Origin: Megamerina dolium | Taxonomy: Eukaryota > Arthropoda > Insecta > Diptera > Megamerinidae | Assembly (NCBI GenBank): GCA_963854835.1 | Contig: OY978530.1 | Span: forward strand, 40,280,251 to 40,344,250 | Reading direction: 5' to 3' | Length of the DNA stretch: 64,000 nucleotides | Shown: positions 43,696-56,420 of the stretch, one piece after another | Layout: every line of letters starts with the position of its first letter | Numbering within the stretch: the first letter of the stretch is position 1 | The notes under the pieces: generated by a model | Databases searched by the model: none | What the model was told of the DNA's origin: nothing | The model's input: the letters and a program-made list of their open reading frames with translations, nothing else | Made by a program: the position numbers and the translations under genes

Positions 43696-43877
43696 TGGTC
43701 AGCGTCTCTTTCCAGGTTAGGAGCGGTTGTGAATCAAATTCAAGAGCCTCTGATCGATAGTGGGCGCTACTTGGTCAGCGTCTGTCTCCAGGTTAGGAGC
43801 GGTTGTGAATCAAATTCAAGAGCCTCTGATCGATAGTGGGCGCTACTTGGTCAGCGTCTGTCTCCAGGTTAGGAATG
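43696..43877 (+). repeat. 76-bp tandem repeats in the 5' UTR
   Basis: Units at 43696-43771 and 43772-43847 are nearly identical (TGGTCAGCGTCTCTTTCCAG against TGGTCAGCGTCTGTCTCCAG). A third, partial unit ends near 43877. Such repeats often carry promoter activity in non-LTR elements. Confidence 0.92.
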
Positions 43878-44429
43878 GCTGCAATAAAAAATACACCTGG
43901 TAAGTAACCATGGCGTATACTACGGAGGCGAAGTCTAAAGGTTCTAAATATGGCACCGCGGGATAATGATTAGAATTGTTAGACATGAGCTGCTGGTGGT
44001 GGTGGTATTCCGTTTCCTTAGTGTGTAGGAGTGATATCTTGCTGAAACGGCTTTCAGGCTAATGTTGCCTCCGCCTCTGCCCCGTTAAAATATGGCACGT
44101 ATCATAGTAATTTCGGTATTCGTCATCATTACGTTGGTGGTGAAGGATCAGTTGAGATATATCCTGGCTAGCGCGGACCTGGGTCTGACACAAGCACTCA
44201 TAAGGTGTTTGTGTCAATCGTCGTGGCCTCCTTGTAATCTCGCATAGATAACCAAGAGGTTTTTTTAATGCGACTACACATCCGAACAAAGACAGCAGCT
44301 ATGAGTTGGAGTAATAGAATTCAAAGGTCTCCTAAACCAATGGTGATTACAAATAATTTGATGGAAAGTCCTTAAAACAAAGACGAACTTCGCCCTAGCA
44401 GTGAAACAAGTGCACAGCAAGAGGAGGAT

Positions 44430-45620
44430 ATGGTAGCAAAGAAACACGTAGCATTCCATAAGTTGGGCGAACAAATCCGTAGTTTAGTGGATATGATGGA
44501 AGATGGGAAAAGGCGCTCCATTCGCCAGCCCATGAGGGATGCGTTTGACAGCAGTAAGGCACTTTATGAATTAAATACTAGCAACCAAAAAGACGATGAA
44601 GCCAAAAGAGTGATTAGGAAACACACCCACTCTCAGACATCACCTTGGCTAGAACAGAAAGAAGACCAGGACAGGAGGCAAGAAAATGTGGGCACTACCC
44701 CTAAAAAGGAAAAATGGCCAAGCCAGTCCTTACATGCTGAAATATATGCAATTGCAGCAGAGGCAACGCCAACAACATCAAAATTCACGACGTCACGAAA
44801 GGAACAAACAAAGGCACAAGGCAGTCCTGCACTGGAACTACAGCAGATGAACCAAAACCAGGGCTGGACCAAGATCCGTCCAATAAAGCCAAATAAGAAA
44901 AAATAGAGGGGTATAAGGCCAAAGCCCGAACCCCTAATTATATCGGCCACCACTGGAACCATCTATGCAGATATACTGTGAAAAATCAAAAGTGACGATG
45001 CACTGAAGACATTAGGCGACTGTGTAAAGGCTATCCATCGACCAGCAAAAAAGGAATTACTATTGGAACCGAAGCGCACTCCACAATGTAGCTCTGTAGA
45101 ATTTCAAGTAACAATTGAACGTGTGTTAGGAGAGTGTCAGATTCTTGGCGAAAACTCACATTACAACGATTCAATTAAGGGACCTAGATGAGATCACGAC
45201 TGCTGGTGAGGTGTGAGACGCATTACAGTCTCAATGCGATATTTGGCGACCAGACGAGTCAGCGATCCGAAATACACGAATTGGTAAACAAGGCACACAA
45301 ACAGCGTGCATGAATCTGCCAACAGCAGACGCCGCCAAGGTGTTGAAGGTGCAATGGATTCGCATAGGTTGGTTATCGTGCCAAGTACTCGACTGTGTCT
45401 CTCCGACACGGTATTTTAAATGCTGGGGATACAACCATTTGGCAAAGGAATACAAGGAAAAGGTGGACCGCACGAACATGTGTAGAAAATGCGGACAAGA
45501 CGGACATCGTGTGGCAAGCTGTAAAAATGTGCAGAAGTGTGCCTTGTGTGAAGGAAATCATGCTGCTGGTAGCGCCCGCTGTATTGAATATCAAAAGACG
45601 ATAAAGAAAGGCTGCCAATG
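44430..45620 (+). pseudogene. R1-clade ORF1, Gag-like with zinc knuckles
   Basis: The frame at 44430-44906 (158 codons, MVAKKHVAFHKLGEQIRSLV) is the charged N-terminal half. After a stop, fragments KIKSDDALKTLGDCVKAIHR and KKELLLEPKR continue the conserved middle. The frame at 45310-45621 has three knuckles: FKCWGYNHLAKEY, CRKCGQDGHRVASC and CALCEGNHAAGSARC. In the first knuckle two Cys positions are Tyr (TRYFKC and KEYKE), which are G-to-A changes. ORF1 coats the element RNA. Confidence 0.85.
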
Positions 45621-47938
45621 AGGATCATCCAGCTCAACCTAAACCATTGTATAGCAGCGCAGGACATTCTGCAGCAAACTGTATTTGAACAACAGTTTGA
45701 TCTCGCACTCCTTTGCGAGCAACATCATAACATAAACAACTGTGAATGTACGACGGGCATATCGAATAAAACCGCGATATGAACATTAAATGGTAAAGCA
45801 TGTCAAAGTGGTTTTACGAGTTCCAAGATTGAAGGTATTTATTTCTTCTCTTGCTATGCTCCTCCAAGCTTGGAGTTGAACCAGTTTGAGCAGATGCTTA
45901 TGGAAATGGTAAAAGATGCTAGAACACAATGGTCCGCAGTTGTTGCAGGAGATTTCAATGCGTAGTCCACAACATGGGGCAACAGAAGTACAAACCGTAA
46001 AGGTAGGGTACTCCTGAAGTGTACGGCTACAATTTAGGTTGAACTCCTGAATGATGAACAACATACTTTCAAATCTGGTGACAAGCGATCAGCCATAGGC
46101 CTAACCTTCGCGCACAGAACGATTCCGCGACACATTAAATGGAGTGTCGCAGAATTCCACACTCATAGCGATCACAGAGCCATTGTCATTGAATAGTGTA
46201 CAACGAATTGCCGAAAAATAACCATGGTACAGACTAAAAGATTGAAGCATCGTATTTTCGACAAGGACATCTTCTTACAAATATAGAAGGAGAATACTAC
46301 GACCAACAATGATGCTAGAAATAATGCTAAAAAGATTATTTCACGTATGAACAGAGTATGTTATGCTGCGATGTTAAGAACAAAGCGGCGGCCGATTAGA
46401 AAACCAGTTTACTGATGGAATGATGAAATCACTGAAATCAGAAAATCTTGTAAAAGAGCTCGTAGAAGAGTACAGCGATTTACTGCAGTCCGACTACAAA
46501 ATACGACGCAGTGAACTAAAATCTTTGATACGAAAAAGTAAATATGCTTGTTTCAAAACCTTGCGAGATAATGCGGACATCGACCCCTGGGGTAAAGCCT
46601 ATAAAGTCGTTATGAGTAAAATAAGAGGACCAAGAACACCCCAACCTACTGACCCAGTATTTATGAACCGCGTGGCTAGTACATTGTTTCCCCCTATCGG
46701 TGAAAGAATAGTGAACCGCTGTCAATTAATAAATATAGGTGATATTACGGCAGTAACTATGGAAGAGGTGTTACTAACCCTAAAGAAAATGGGGGACAAT
46801 AAGGCGCCGGAGTTGGAAGGTATCCCCAATGTAGCCATTAAGGCAGCAATCGGAAAGGATCCTGCGACATTTTGCAAACATATTCACTGCACTTGGTCGC
46901 ACACTCTGGAATGTAATGTATGATAATATTCTGAGAATTAATTTACCGACAGGCACTGACTTGGTGGGTTACACAGATGACAGTGCGTTAGGTGTAGTAG
47001 AGAAGACCACGGACAGAATACAGGCGTTGTGCAGCGAGGCGATCAAGAGGATTATGAGATGGCTACAAGGCGTAAGCCTGAAACTAGGTACTGAAAAAAC
47101 GGAAGCAGTCCTCCGTAGCACTCGTAACGTTCGTGAAGTTATCACGTTTCGAGCCGGCGACCATCACATCACATCTCAAACTTTCATTAAATATCTTGGT
47201 GTAAGGGTTGACACACGGATACCCTTCAAGGACCATCTTGCCGCAGTTAGTGATAAAGTTTCAAAGGTGAATGGAGGTCTATCGCGCATAATGGCGAACT
47301 TAGGCGGACCTCGTGCTGGTATAAGGAAGCTATTGGCGAAGGTCACAGGTTCTATAATACTCTATGCAGCACCAGTGTGGGCTGACGCAACAGTGAAGGC
47401 TACGTATTTGGCTGGTATTCGATCTATATACCAACTGAGCTCACTACGGGTGGCTAGCGCATTTTGCACTGTCTCGGATGACGTCATCGGTGTAATTGCA
47501 ACAATGGCACCGATAAATATCCTGGCACAAGAGCTACAGCAGTTATAAATAAAAGGCAGAAGAGCATCCAAGGAAGAGGAGTATTATGGCAACACAAATA
47601 GGAAGCATCAAATAAGGGGAGATGGACCGCACCAAACCCAAACCTTGATAAATGGATACACAGGAAACATGAAGATGTAAATTTCTACACGACACAGCTG
47701 CTGAGGGGGCATGGCTTTAAGTATGAGGAAGAGCAATTTTGCCCAAGTTGCTTGGAAGAAACTGAAGATGCCCGGCATATTTTGTTTACATGTCCACATT
47801 TCGAAAACGAGCGGGTCGAGATTGGCGATGCATTCGGAGAAACTCCCACTGTGGAAAATCTTGTGTTAGACATGTGTGATACCTTTGCGGGCCATGGATT
47901 CTGTGGCAGTGAAAATAATGATAATGCTCCGTGGTATT
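45618..47938 (+). pseudogene. R1-clade ORF2, endonuclease and reverse transcriptase
   Basis: The ATG at 45618 (MRIIQLNLNHCIAAQDILQQ) overlaps the end of ORF1. The APE part has FDLALLCEQHH, VVAGDFNA (then a stop) and THSDHRAIVIE. RT has SLIRKSKYACFKTL and LKKMGDNKAPELEGIP up to 46,900. A deletion then joins CTW to LWNVMYDNIL. The catalytic box follows in LVGYTDDSALGV, then EKTEAVL, IKYLGVRVDTRIPFKDH and YAAPVWADA. The C-terminus (TTQLLRGHGF and CPSCLEETEDARHILFTCP) ends at 47,938. Palm motif A is deleted. Confidence 0.88.
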
Positions 47939-48189
47939 GAGCGCCAAAGAGGTAGAGAACAAATACACCTAAGTCAAGTTCTCACTACATAGACTAACGA
48001 GTATCGATTGACGACAATAACAGACGATGGAGTAGCAATATCCCAAATGGCCTCCTGACGAAATACCTAACAGTGGTTTCAGGAGGAATTATCCATATTG
48101 ACGAAAGCGGAGTTTTAGCGGGTTAAAATCTCGCATTTACATAAGCTTTTGATGCTTTTACTCCTATTAAAAAAAACTATTCCAAACCA

Positions 48190-48654
48190 TGTGCATGCAC
48201 ACGTACATTTCAACCCCATAGTTGATAAGCTAAGTCTTAGCAACAGCATTAGTTGTCACTAGACCTAAGCAGCATCATTAGCTGTCACCATATGCATACA
48301 GACACGCACATACGCATATCTACCTAATAGCTATCACTCAACACCGAACCCCCCTCCCTCCTTTGATCCTCGAGATACACCTTCTCACCCTCTTACACAA
48401 ATGCATTAAGATTGTTTCATACCTTCTAAGCCACACAACCAAAACTTTTCACTCGCACACACTGTTAAGATAGCTATGTTTTTAAGCAGAATGAATTTTA
48501 GATAATAATTTAAAGAAAATTCGGTGTTTTGCGGCCAACTCTTTTGTTGCTTTGCTGATAAACTCAAAGTCCCTTCTTTTATTAAAATCTTGAGTTTTTA
48601 TACAATTTTTTACTACTAAATAATATAAGAAAAAGAATATATTTGTAATCAAGG
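48190..48654. other. No gene seen
   Basis: The start (GTGCATGCACACGTA) belongs to the dispersed repeat interrupted by the R1-type element. The rest is AT-rich flank to the LTR array. The last five bases, CAAGG, would be one side of a target duplication whose partner lies outside the window. Confidence 0.5.
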
Positions 48655-49059
48655 TGTTCGCAGCAGCACTAATTTTATATCGGGACTCGCAGCACTATTT
48701 CTATTTCGGGACTCGTAGAGCTAACTTTCATGATCATATAATAAACTATAATTTTATATTGGAATATACTAAATCTCGAGATCATAAACGAAACTGTAAT
48801 TCTCTTATTCTCTCTGAATTTAGTGATCATACATGCAACTGTAAACTCTCTCATTGCAATTGACTAAATTTTTATCTATTTCTTTCATTATCTCATTCTT
48901 ATGTACATATAATCATAAGCATAGCCTAACTTTAATATTCTACAACTGTTAACTTCACTTCTACTGCGACCATGATTCAATAAAGTTGATAAACTTCTTT
49001 AAGAGTTTATAATTTTCAATTCGCAAATAGGTGGAGCAAATCAGCTCTTCCTCGAAACA
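48655..49059 (+). repeat. LTR 1 (405 bp)
   Basis: TGTTCGCAGCAG...CTCGAAACA, with AATAAA near 48979. It is the outermost left LTR seen, flanked by unrelated AT-rich DNA. It differs from the other LTRs at a few sites. Confidence 0.93.
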
Positions 49060-49061
49060 TT

Positions 49062-49078
49062 TGGTGACCCCGACGTGA
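49062..49078 (+). promoter_or_regulatory. Primer binding site, unit 1 (repeated in units 2-4)
   Basis: TGGTGACCCCGACGTGA follows the LTR by two bases. Copies follow each other LTR at about 54207, 56192 and 61359. Its complement ends in CCA, as required. I could not assign the tRNA with certainty. Confidence 0.8.
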
Positions 49079-49290
49079 TCGGGTTAGAAGTCATTTCGCG
49101 TTATAACTATTTGAGTTTTAATTAAATCACATTTTCGTTTCATTTTTCGCAAATTCGAAGTTAATAAAACTTAAAATAAATCAATTTTGTTGCGGCAATA
49201 TATAAGCACATAACGGAGGTAACTGGTGATAATACCGTTACTCCTATTTACTTACGTATCGTACGGCACATATTTATTTGCAAAGCCAAC

Positions 49291-50964
49291 ATGCCAAAAG
49301 GCAATAATTCGAAAAAGGGCAATGACGTCACATCAGCAGATGTAACGATTAACAGCTCAGATTCAATTTCATTTAACAAAAGGAAAAGTGCATCGATTAA
49401 ACATCAGCTAATGGCACTAAATAAAACTTTGTCGGTGCAGCGTCTTGGTAAGCTCGATGAAGCCGAACTTTCTGTACACGTGGAGTACGTTGAGAGCATG
49501 CACGATGCAGTCGATTCTCGAAGAAGCTGATCCACGAGAACTGGATGGAACAGGCCGAGAAGAATTTTTCGACATGTACCTAGAAGTTAAGGCAAAGCTG
49601 TCACGCGAACTCAATTTACATAGAAGGACAAACGTAAGGCACTCATCCACCGCTAGACATTTCGCATTGGATGAATCACCGTCCACATTATTTTTATCGT
49701 TACGAAAAGCTCGACTTCCCGAGTTGAAAATACCGAAATTCAGTGGAGCATACATAGATTGGCCTAATTTCTTCGCCCTGTTCAGCAGTGTTATTGACAA
49801 AGACTTAGAATTGAGCAAAGTGGAAAAACTTCAACATCTGCGCGATAGTTTGCAAGGAGCCGCATTAGAAACCATTTGCTCACTTGAGCCAGTTGATGAG
49901 AATTATGACAAAGCCGTGGCTCTACTAAAGAATCGATTTGATAATAAATTAAGGCGATTTTCGGCCTTAAAACTGTTAATAGAAGTTCTGCTAGTGGCTT
50001 GCGAGAATTGAGCGACAAATTCAATTCACATCTTCGTGCACTTTATACCTTGGCAACACCTGAACAAAGTTTAGATGGATTACTAATTCATCTTGCTACC
50101 AGAAAATTCGATCAGAAGACACAGGAGAAATCGGAAGAGGACTTGCCGATACAGACATTGCCAACTTTGAATTCAATGACCTCGTTTTTGGCGAAGCGAT
50201 GCCGCATAATGGAAAATTTGGAAAGTGCTAAGGTAACGCAAACACCTAGCTGTCAGTTGGGCGAAAATGCGAATACCAATAAAGGCATTAGAAACGTTTT
50301 GGTAGCATCTTCAAGTTCCTCTAGCTTTTGCGTATTTTGCGATTCGAAAGACCATTATATAAATAATTGTATAAAATTCATAAATTTATCGCCGAATTTG
50401 CGTAATGTATTGCTAGCTACAGCAATGATTTTAGTAAAAAATCGTTCAGGCGTCTTCGTTCCATGCCGCGCTATTCTCGACTCAGCATCTCAAATAAATT
50501 TCGTAACTACTCGCTTGGCAAATCTGTTGCAACTTCCATTCAAAAAATCAACAATTGTGATCTCCGGTATTGACGAATCCAACTTCGTTGCCGACAAGGA
50601 GATTGACGTTTTCGCACAATCGCAAGATAAAAGCTACAACACTTCGTTCGCTGCTGTGGTCACACCCAGCATAACAGATTATCAACTTAACTTCAACCTT
50701 ACTTCGGAATGGAAGATACCATCAAATATTACTCTTGCAGATCCACTATTCTTCAAACCACAGCGCATTGACTTGCTTATTGGCGCAGGTTTATTTTTTG
50801 ATTTGATGTGTGTTGGCCAAATTCGCATTGCTAGTAATTTGCCAATGTTACAAAAAACTCGACTGGGTTGGGTTGTGTCTGGAGGTGTTTCATACATCAC
50901 CAAACAATCATCGTCACTCGCAGCTTGCACCAAAAACGTATCTGCACAACAACAACGATATTGA
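49291..50964 (+). pseudogene. BEL/Pao gag-protease, unit 1
   Basis: The start MPKGNNSKKGNDVTSADV (49291) is in a frame that stops at 49530. The protein continues in the next frame from about 49512 (EEADPRELDGTGREEFFDMY), with gag core FSGAYIDWPNFFALFSSVID. A 22-bp deletion at about 49,949, absent from other units, shifts the frame again. The rest (ELSDKFNSHLRALYTLATPE) leads to one knuckle (CVFCDSKDHYINNC) and the aspartic protease (AILDSASQINFVT), ending at 50,964. Only one Cys/His knuckle is present, and the usual second and third appear deleted in every unit. Confidence 0.9.
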
Positions 50965-52076
50965 AGGATATTGTTAAAAGATTTTGGGAAATAGAGAACT
51001 GTTTCGACTCTGCTCCTCCATCTTCTGAAGAAGACGATTGGTGTGAGCAGCATTTCAAAGAAAATTTCACTCGTTTAGCTTCGGGAGAGTATTCGGTACG
51101 TTTGCCTGCAAAAAGAAACTTGAGCGCTCTTGGCGACTCACGTAATCATGCTCTTCGAAGATTTAAAAACTTAGAGCGAAAATTGGAAAATAATCATGAT
51201 TTGAAAACTCAATATATTTCCTTTATGAATGAGTATGCATCGCTGCACCATATGTCACTGGCAAAACCACAAGCCACAACAACAACTTATTTTCTACCAC
51301 ATCACTGCGTGCAAAAGCTTGACAGCACAAGGACTAAGCTTCGCGTCGTATTCGATGGCTCCGCAAAAACAACAACGGGCTACTCGCTAAATGACGTTTT
51401 GTTAGCGGGCCCAACTATTCAGCCAAAATTGTTCAAAACTCTTTCACAATTTCGCTTTCGTAAATTCGCTCTTTGCGGAGACATATGTAAAATGTACCGA
51501 TGTGTACGTGTGACATCTCCAGACGAATATCATCAATGTATATTATGGCGTGAGCATCCACTCGATGAGATAAAGGTATACAAGTTGGACACTGTAACAT
51601 ATGGTACAAAATCTGCCGACTTTTCGGCAATTCGTGCTATGCATCAACTTTCGTACGATGAAGAAGAATCATTTCCAATAGGCGCAAAAATCGTGAGAAG
51701 AGATTTTTATGTTGACGATCTCATTTCAAGCGGAGATACTATAGAGGAAGTGGTTGAGATCAGACGTCAGGTTAAAGGTTTACTTCAGCGTGGAGGATTC
51801 AACATTCGTAAGTGGTGCTCAAACGAGGCTAGTACCCTTCAAGGCATTGTTGACTCGGAACGTGAGAGTATGCTCAAATTCCATGATGGAACTTATGTAA
51901 CGAAGACTCTTGGCCTCGTTTGGGACCCTAACACAGATAATTTCTTATTCTCTTTTTCGCCTATCGCACATAATGCAAGCGCAACAAAGCGTACGATACT
52001 TTCACATATCGCCAAATTTTATGATCCGCTTGGACTTGTTTCGCCAGTTATTACGAAAGCAAAAATTCTCCTATAA
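50965..52076 (+). pseudogene. BEL/Pao reverse transcriptase, unit 1
   Basis: The frame (open from 50868) is shifted by -1 relative to gag-protease, as in the other units. Blocks are KLRVVFDGSAKTTTGYSLND, motif A in LCGDICKMYRCVRV, LDTVTYGTKSADFSAIR and motif C in FYVDDLISSGD, followed by the thumb (RGGFNIRKWCSNE). The catalytic residues are present. A TAA at 52074 ends it in LGLVSPVITKAKILL. Confidence 0.92.
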
Positions 52077-53817
52077 ACCCTTTGGAAGGAAAAACTGCAA
52101 TGGGACGAAAGTTTGCCTCAGTCGTTGCTAGCTAGCTGGACTGACATTTGTGCTCAGTATGCTTGTATGGTTTAGTGAGCAGTTTTAAATTTCCTCGTTT
52201 TGTATTGACACCTCATTCCAGTTGGGAGATTCATGCTTTCTGCGACGCAAGTTAGGCTGCGTTTGGTGCTTGCGTCTACATTCGTTCGGAGTGTGATGGT
52301 TTCTTAAAATCATGCTTACTTTGTGCAAAGTCGAGAGTCTCGCCTCTGAAGAACGGCGACGGAAGGTTTTAATTACTTCTCAACTACGCGACATAACGCT
52401 CGATTGCAAGTACCACAACTCCTTTCACAAGTTGCAGCGCATCTTTGCATACGTTTACTATTTTTACCAAACGCGCAGTACTCACGTTGATAGCCAACCG
52501 CTGACTCCACTGAACATCAAAAGGGGTACACACCTACTAATTCGTCACATTCAACAAGTTCATTTTGCAGCTGAGCTCAAAGCGCTACGGTTTGATAAGA
52601 AACTTAACTCGTCAAGCAAACTACGCTCATTAAATCCATTTGTCGACTCATTCGGGCTTCTTCGCGTTGGAGGGCGCTTGCAAAACTCATTGTTGGACTT
52701 TGAAGCAAAACATCCACTTCTATTGCCAAAGCATCATCCAGTCACTAACACAATAATTGACTACTTTCATCGTAAATATCTACATGCAGGACCACAGAGC
52801 GTACTAGCTTCGATTCGACAGCAATATTGGCCAATTGGTGGTCGAAAGACTGTTGCCAGTGTTATAAACAAATGCATTCGATGTTTTCGTTTGAAACCAA
52901 AAATTTACGAGCATATTATGGGTAGCCTACCATCCGACAGAGTACAAGCAAACAGAGCCTTTTTCACCACTGGTATTGACTATTGCGGGCCATTCTACTA
53001 TAAGTCAGCAGTTCGGACTAGGCCACCTATCAAATGCTACATATGCATTTTCGTTTGCTTCAGCACGAAGGCTTGTTATCTGGAACTTGTTCAAGACCTT
53101 TCCACATCATCATTTTTAGCAGCTCTAAAACGCTTTATTTGCACAAGAGACAAGCCACACACAATTTGGTCTGATAATGCAACGAACTTTGTCGGAGCTA
53201 AAAACGAAGTGCAAGATTTAAGGCAATTGCTTTTAAGCAATTCTCATAACACTGAAATCACCAATCAATGCATCTCAGAAGGCATCGCATGGAGATTCAT
53301 TCCGCCTCGTTCACCACATTTTGGTGGATTATGGGAGGCAGCGAAATTCCACTTTATACAGAATCCAGATGATTTGGACGTGCTGACACCTGCTCATTTC
53401 CTCATAGGTGCGCCATTTACATCTTTCGTTGAACCAGACGTCACCAGTCTCGATATCAGTCGTTTAAACCGATGGCAGCGCATTTGTCATATGCAGCAAG
53501 TGTTTTGGAAAATGTGGAGCAGCTCATACCTCTCACTTCTACAAGAGCGAGTCAAGTGGCAAAAATCAAATGGCGGTATTCAAGTTGGAAATATGGTCAT
53601 TTTAAAAGACGAAAACCTACCATCACTGAAATGGCGACTAGGGCGTGTAGAGACTTTAATTTATGGCTCCGATGGCGTGGCTCGTGTTGCAATTATTCGC
53701 ACTGCCAATGGACTTGTTAAGCGAGCTGTGGGGAAAATTGCTGTGCTTCCTATTGAGAATGAATCGGTTGAAAGCCTACACCTTCCAACGTGGGGAGGAT
53801 GTTCGCAGCAGCACTAA
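52077..53817 (+). pseudogene. BEL/Pao RNase H remnant and integrase, unit 1
   Basis: After 52,077 the start of RNase H (SSWEIHAFCDA-like, near 52,220) carries stops and is joined by deletion to the integrase region. The 501-codon frame from 52312 has the zinc region (HRKYLHAGPQSVLASIRQQY and CIRCFRLKPK) and the core Asp in TTGIDYCGPFY, Asp in WSDNATNFVGA and Glu in GGLWEAAKF. Directly after this Glu, part of the core is deleted and it joins DLDVLTPAHFLIGAPF of the C-terminal domain. The stop lies 15 bases inside the next LTR. Confidence 0.92.
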
Positions 53818-54204
53818 TTTTATATCGGGACTCGCAGCACTATTTCTATTTCGGGACTCGCAGAGCTAACTTTCATGATCATATAATAAACTATCATTTT
53901 ATATTGGAATGTACTAAATCTCGAGATCATAAACGAAACTGTAATTCTCTTATTCTCTCTGAATTTAGTGATCATACATGCAACTGTAAACTCTCTCATT
54001 GCAATTGACTAAATTTTTATCTATTTCTTTCATTATCTCATTCTTATGTACATATAATCATAAGCATAGCCTAACTTTAATATTCTACAACTGTTAACTT
54101 CACTTCTACTGCGACCATGATTCAATAAAGTTGATAAACTTCTTTAAGAGTTTATAATTTTCAATTCGCAAATAGGTGGAGCAAATCAGCTCTTCCTCGA
54201 AACA
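53800..54204 (+). repeat. LTR 2 (405 bp), shared by units 1 and 2
   Basis: It begins right after GTGGGGAGGA, the polypurine tract of unit 1, and ends at the primer site of unit 2. It serves as 3' LTR of one and 5' LTR of the next. Confidence 0.95.
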
Positions 54205-55784
54205 TTTGGTGACCCCGACGTGATCGGGTTAGAAGTCATTTCGCGTTATAACTATTTGAGTTTTAATTAAATCACATTTTCGTTTCATTTTTCGCAAATT
54301 CGAAGTTAATAAAACTTAAAATAAATCAATTTTGTTGCGGCAATATATAAGCACATAACGGAGGTAACTGGTGATAATACCGTTACTCCTATTTACTTAC
54401 GTATCGTACGGCACATATTTATTTGCAAAGCCAACATGCCAAAAGGCAATAATTCGAAAAAGGGCAATGACGTCACATCAGCAGATGTAACGATTAACAG
54501 CTCAGATTCAATTTCATTTAACAAAAGGAAAAGTGCATCGATTAAACATCAGCTAATGGCACTAAATAAAACTTTGTCGGTGCAGCGTCTTGGTGAGCTC
54601 GATGAAGCCGAACTTTCTGTGCACGTGGAGTACGTTGAGAGCATGCACGATGCAGTCGATTCTCGAAGAAGCTGATCCACGAGAACTGGATGGAACAGGC
54701 CGAGAAGAATTTTTCGACATGTACCTAGAAGTTAAGGCAAAGCTGTCACGCGAACTCAATTTACATAGAAGGACAAACGTAAGGCACTCATCCACCGCTA
54801 GACATTTCGCATTGGATGAATCACCGTCCACATTATTTTTATCGTTACGAAAAGCTCGACTTCCCGAGTTGAAAATACCGAAATTCAGTGGAGCATACAT
54901 AGATTGGCCTAATTTCTTCGCCCTGTTCAGCAGTGTTATTGACAAAGACTTAGAATTGAGCAAAGTGGAAAAACTTCAACATCTGCGCGATAGTTTGCAA
55001 GGAGCCGCATTAGAAACCATTTGCTCACTTGAGCCAGTTGATGAGAATTATGACAAAGCCGTGGCTCTACTAAAGAATCGATTTGATAATAAATTACTTG
55101 TTTTTCAGGCACACGTTAAGGCGATTTTCGGCCTTAAAACTGTTAATAGAAGTTCTGCTAGTGGCTTGCGAGAATTGAGCGACAAATTCAATTCACATCT
55201 TCGTGCACTTTATACCTTGGCAACACCTGAACAAAGTTTAGATGGATTACTAATTCATCTTGCTACCAGAAAATTCGATCAGAAGACACAGGAGAAATGG
55301 GAAGAGGACTTGCCGATACAGACATTGCCAACTTTGAATTCAATGACCTCGTTTTTGGCGAAGCGATGCCGCATAATGGAAAATTTGGAAAGTGCTAAGG
55401 TAACGCAAACACCTAGCAGTCAGTTGGGCAAAAATTCGAATACCAATAAAGGCATTAGAAACGTTTTGGTAGCATCTTCAAGTTCCTCTAGCTTTTGCGT
55501 ATTTTGCGATTCGTAAGACCATTATATAAATAATTGTATAAAATTCATAAATTTATCGCCGAATTTGCGTAATGTATTGCTAGCTACAGCAATGATTTTA
55601 GTAAAAAATCATTCAGGCGTCTTCGTTCCATGCCGCGCTATTCTCGACTCAGCATCTCAAATAAATTTCGTAACTACTCGCTTGGCAAATCTGTGGGCAA
55701 ATCTTGCGAGCTGTGGGGAAAATTGCTGTGCTTCCTATTGAGAATGAATCGGTTGAAACCCTACACCTTCCAACGTGGGGAGGA
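54205..55784 (+). pseudogene. Unit 2 of the array: gag only, large internal deletion
   Basis: Gag runs as in the other units (54436-54675, then 54590-55516) without the 22-bp deletion. A stop (TAA in GATTCGTAAGAC) replaces Lys just after the knuckle start. Near 55,693 the protease-coding sequence jumps to the last 75 bp of pol (GCGAGCTGTGGGGAAAATTG). The junction contains GGGCAAATCTT, a near copy of the adjacent TGGCAAATCTG. RT and integrase are wholly absent. Confidence 0.93.
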
Positions 55785-56189
55785 TGTTCGCAGTAGCACT
55801 AATTTTATATCGGGACTCGCAGCACTATTTCTATTTCGGGACTCGCAGAGCTAACTTTCATGATCATATAATAAACTATCATTTTATATTGGAATGTACT
55901 AAATCTCGAGATCATAAACGAAACTGTAATTCTCTTATTCTCTCTGAATTTAGTGATCATACATGCAACTGTAAACTCTCTCATTGCAATTGACTAAATT
56001 TTTATCTATTTCTTTCATTATCTCATTCTTATGTACATATAATCATAAGCATAGCCTAACTTTAATATTCTACAACTGTTAACTTCACTTCTACTGCGAC
56101 CATGATTCAATAAAGTTGATAAACTTCTTTAAGAGTTTATAATTTTCAATTCGCAAATAGGTGGAGCAAATCAGCTCTTCCTCGAAACA
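55785..56189 (+). repeat. LTR 3 (405 bp), shared by units 2 and 3
   Basis: It is identical in plan to LTR 2 but begins TGTTCGCAGTAG, a single difference in the first 12 bases. It lies between the polypurine tract of unit 2 and the primer site of unit 3. Confidence 0.95.
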
Positions 56190-56420
56190 TTTGGTGACCC
56201 CGACGTGATCGGGTTAGAAGTCATTTCGCGTTATAACTATTTGAGTTTTAATTAAATCACATTTTCGTTTCATTTTTCGCAAATTCGAAGTTAATAAAAC
56301 TTAAAATAAATCAATTTTGTTGCGGCAATATATAAGCACATAACGGAGGTAACTGGTGATAATACCGTTACTCCTATTTACTTACGTATCGTACGGCACA
56401 TATTTATTTGCAAAGCCAAC

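Larger units (their letters stand above)
43411..48176 (+). mobile_element. R1-clade non-LTR retrotransposon with 13-bp TSD
   Basis: CTATACCAAACCA (43398-43410) and CTATTCCAAACCA (48177-48189) flank the element and differ at one base. The layout is a long 5' UTR with tandem repeats, ORF1 with Cys/His knuckles, ORF2 with APE endonuclease and RT, a Cys/His C-terminus and a short A run at the end. This is the R1/TRAS/Loner arrangement. It is not in rDNA. Several stops, frameshifts and an RT deletion make it inactive. Confidence 0.9.
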
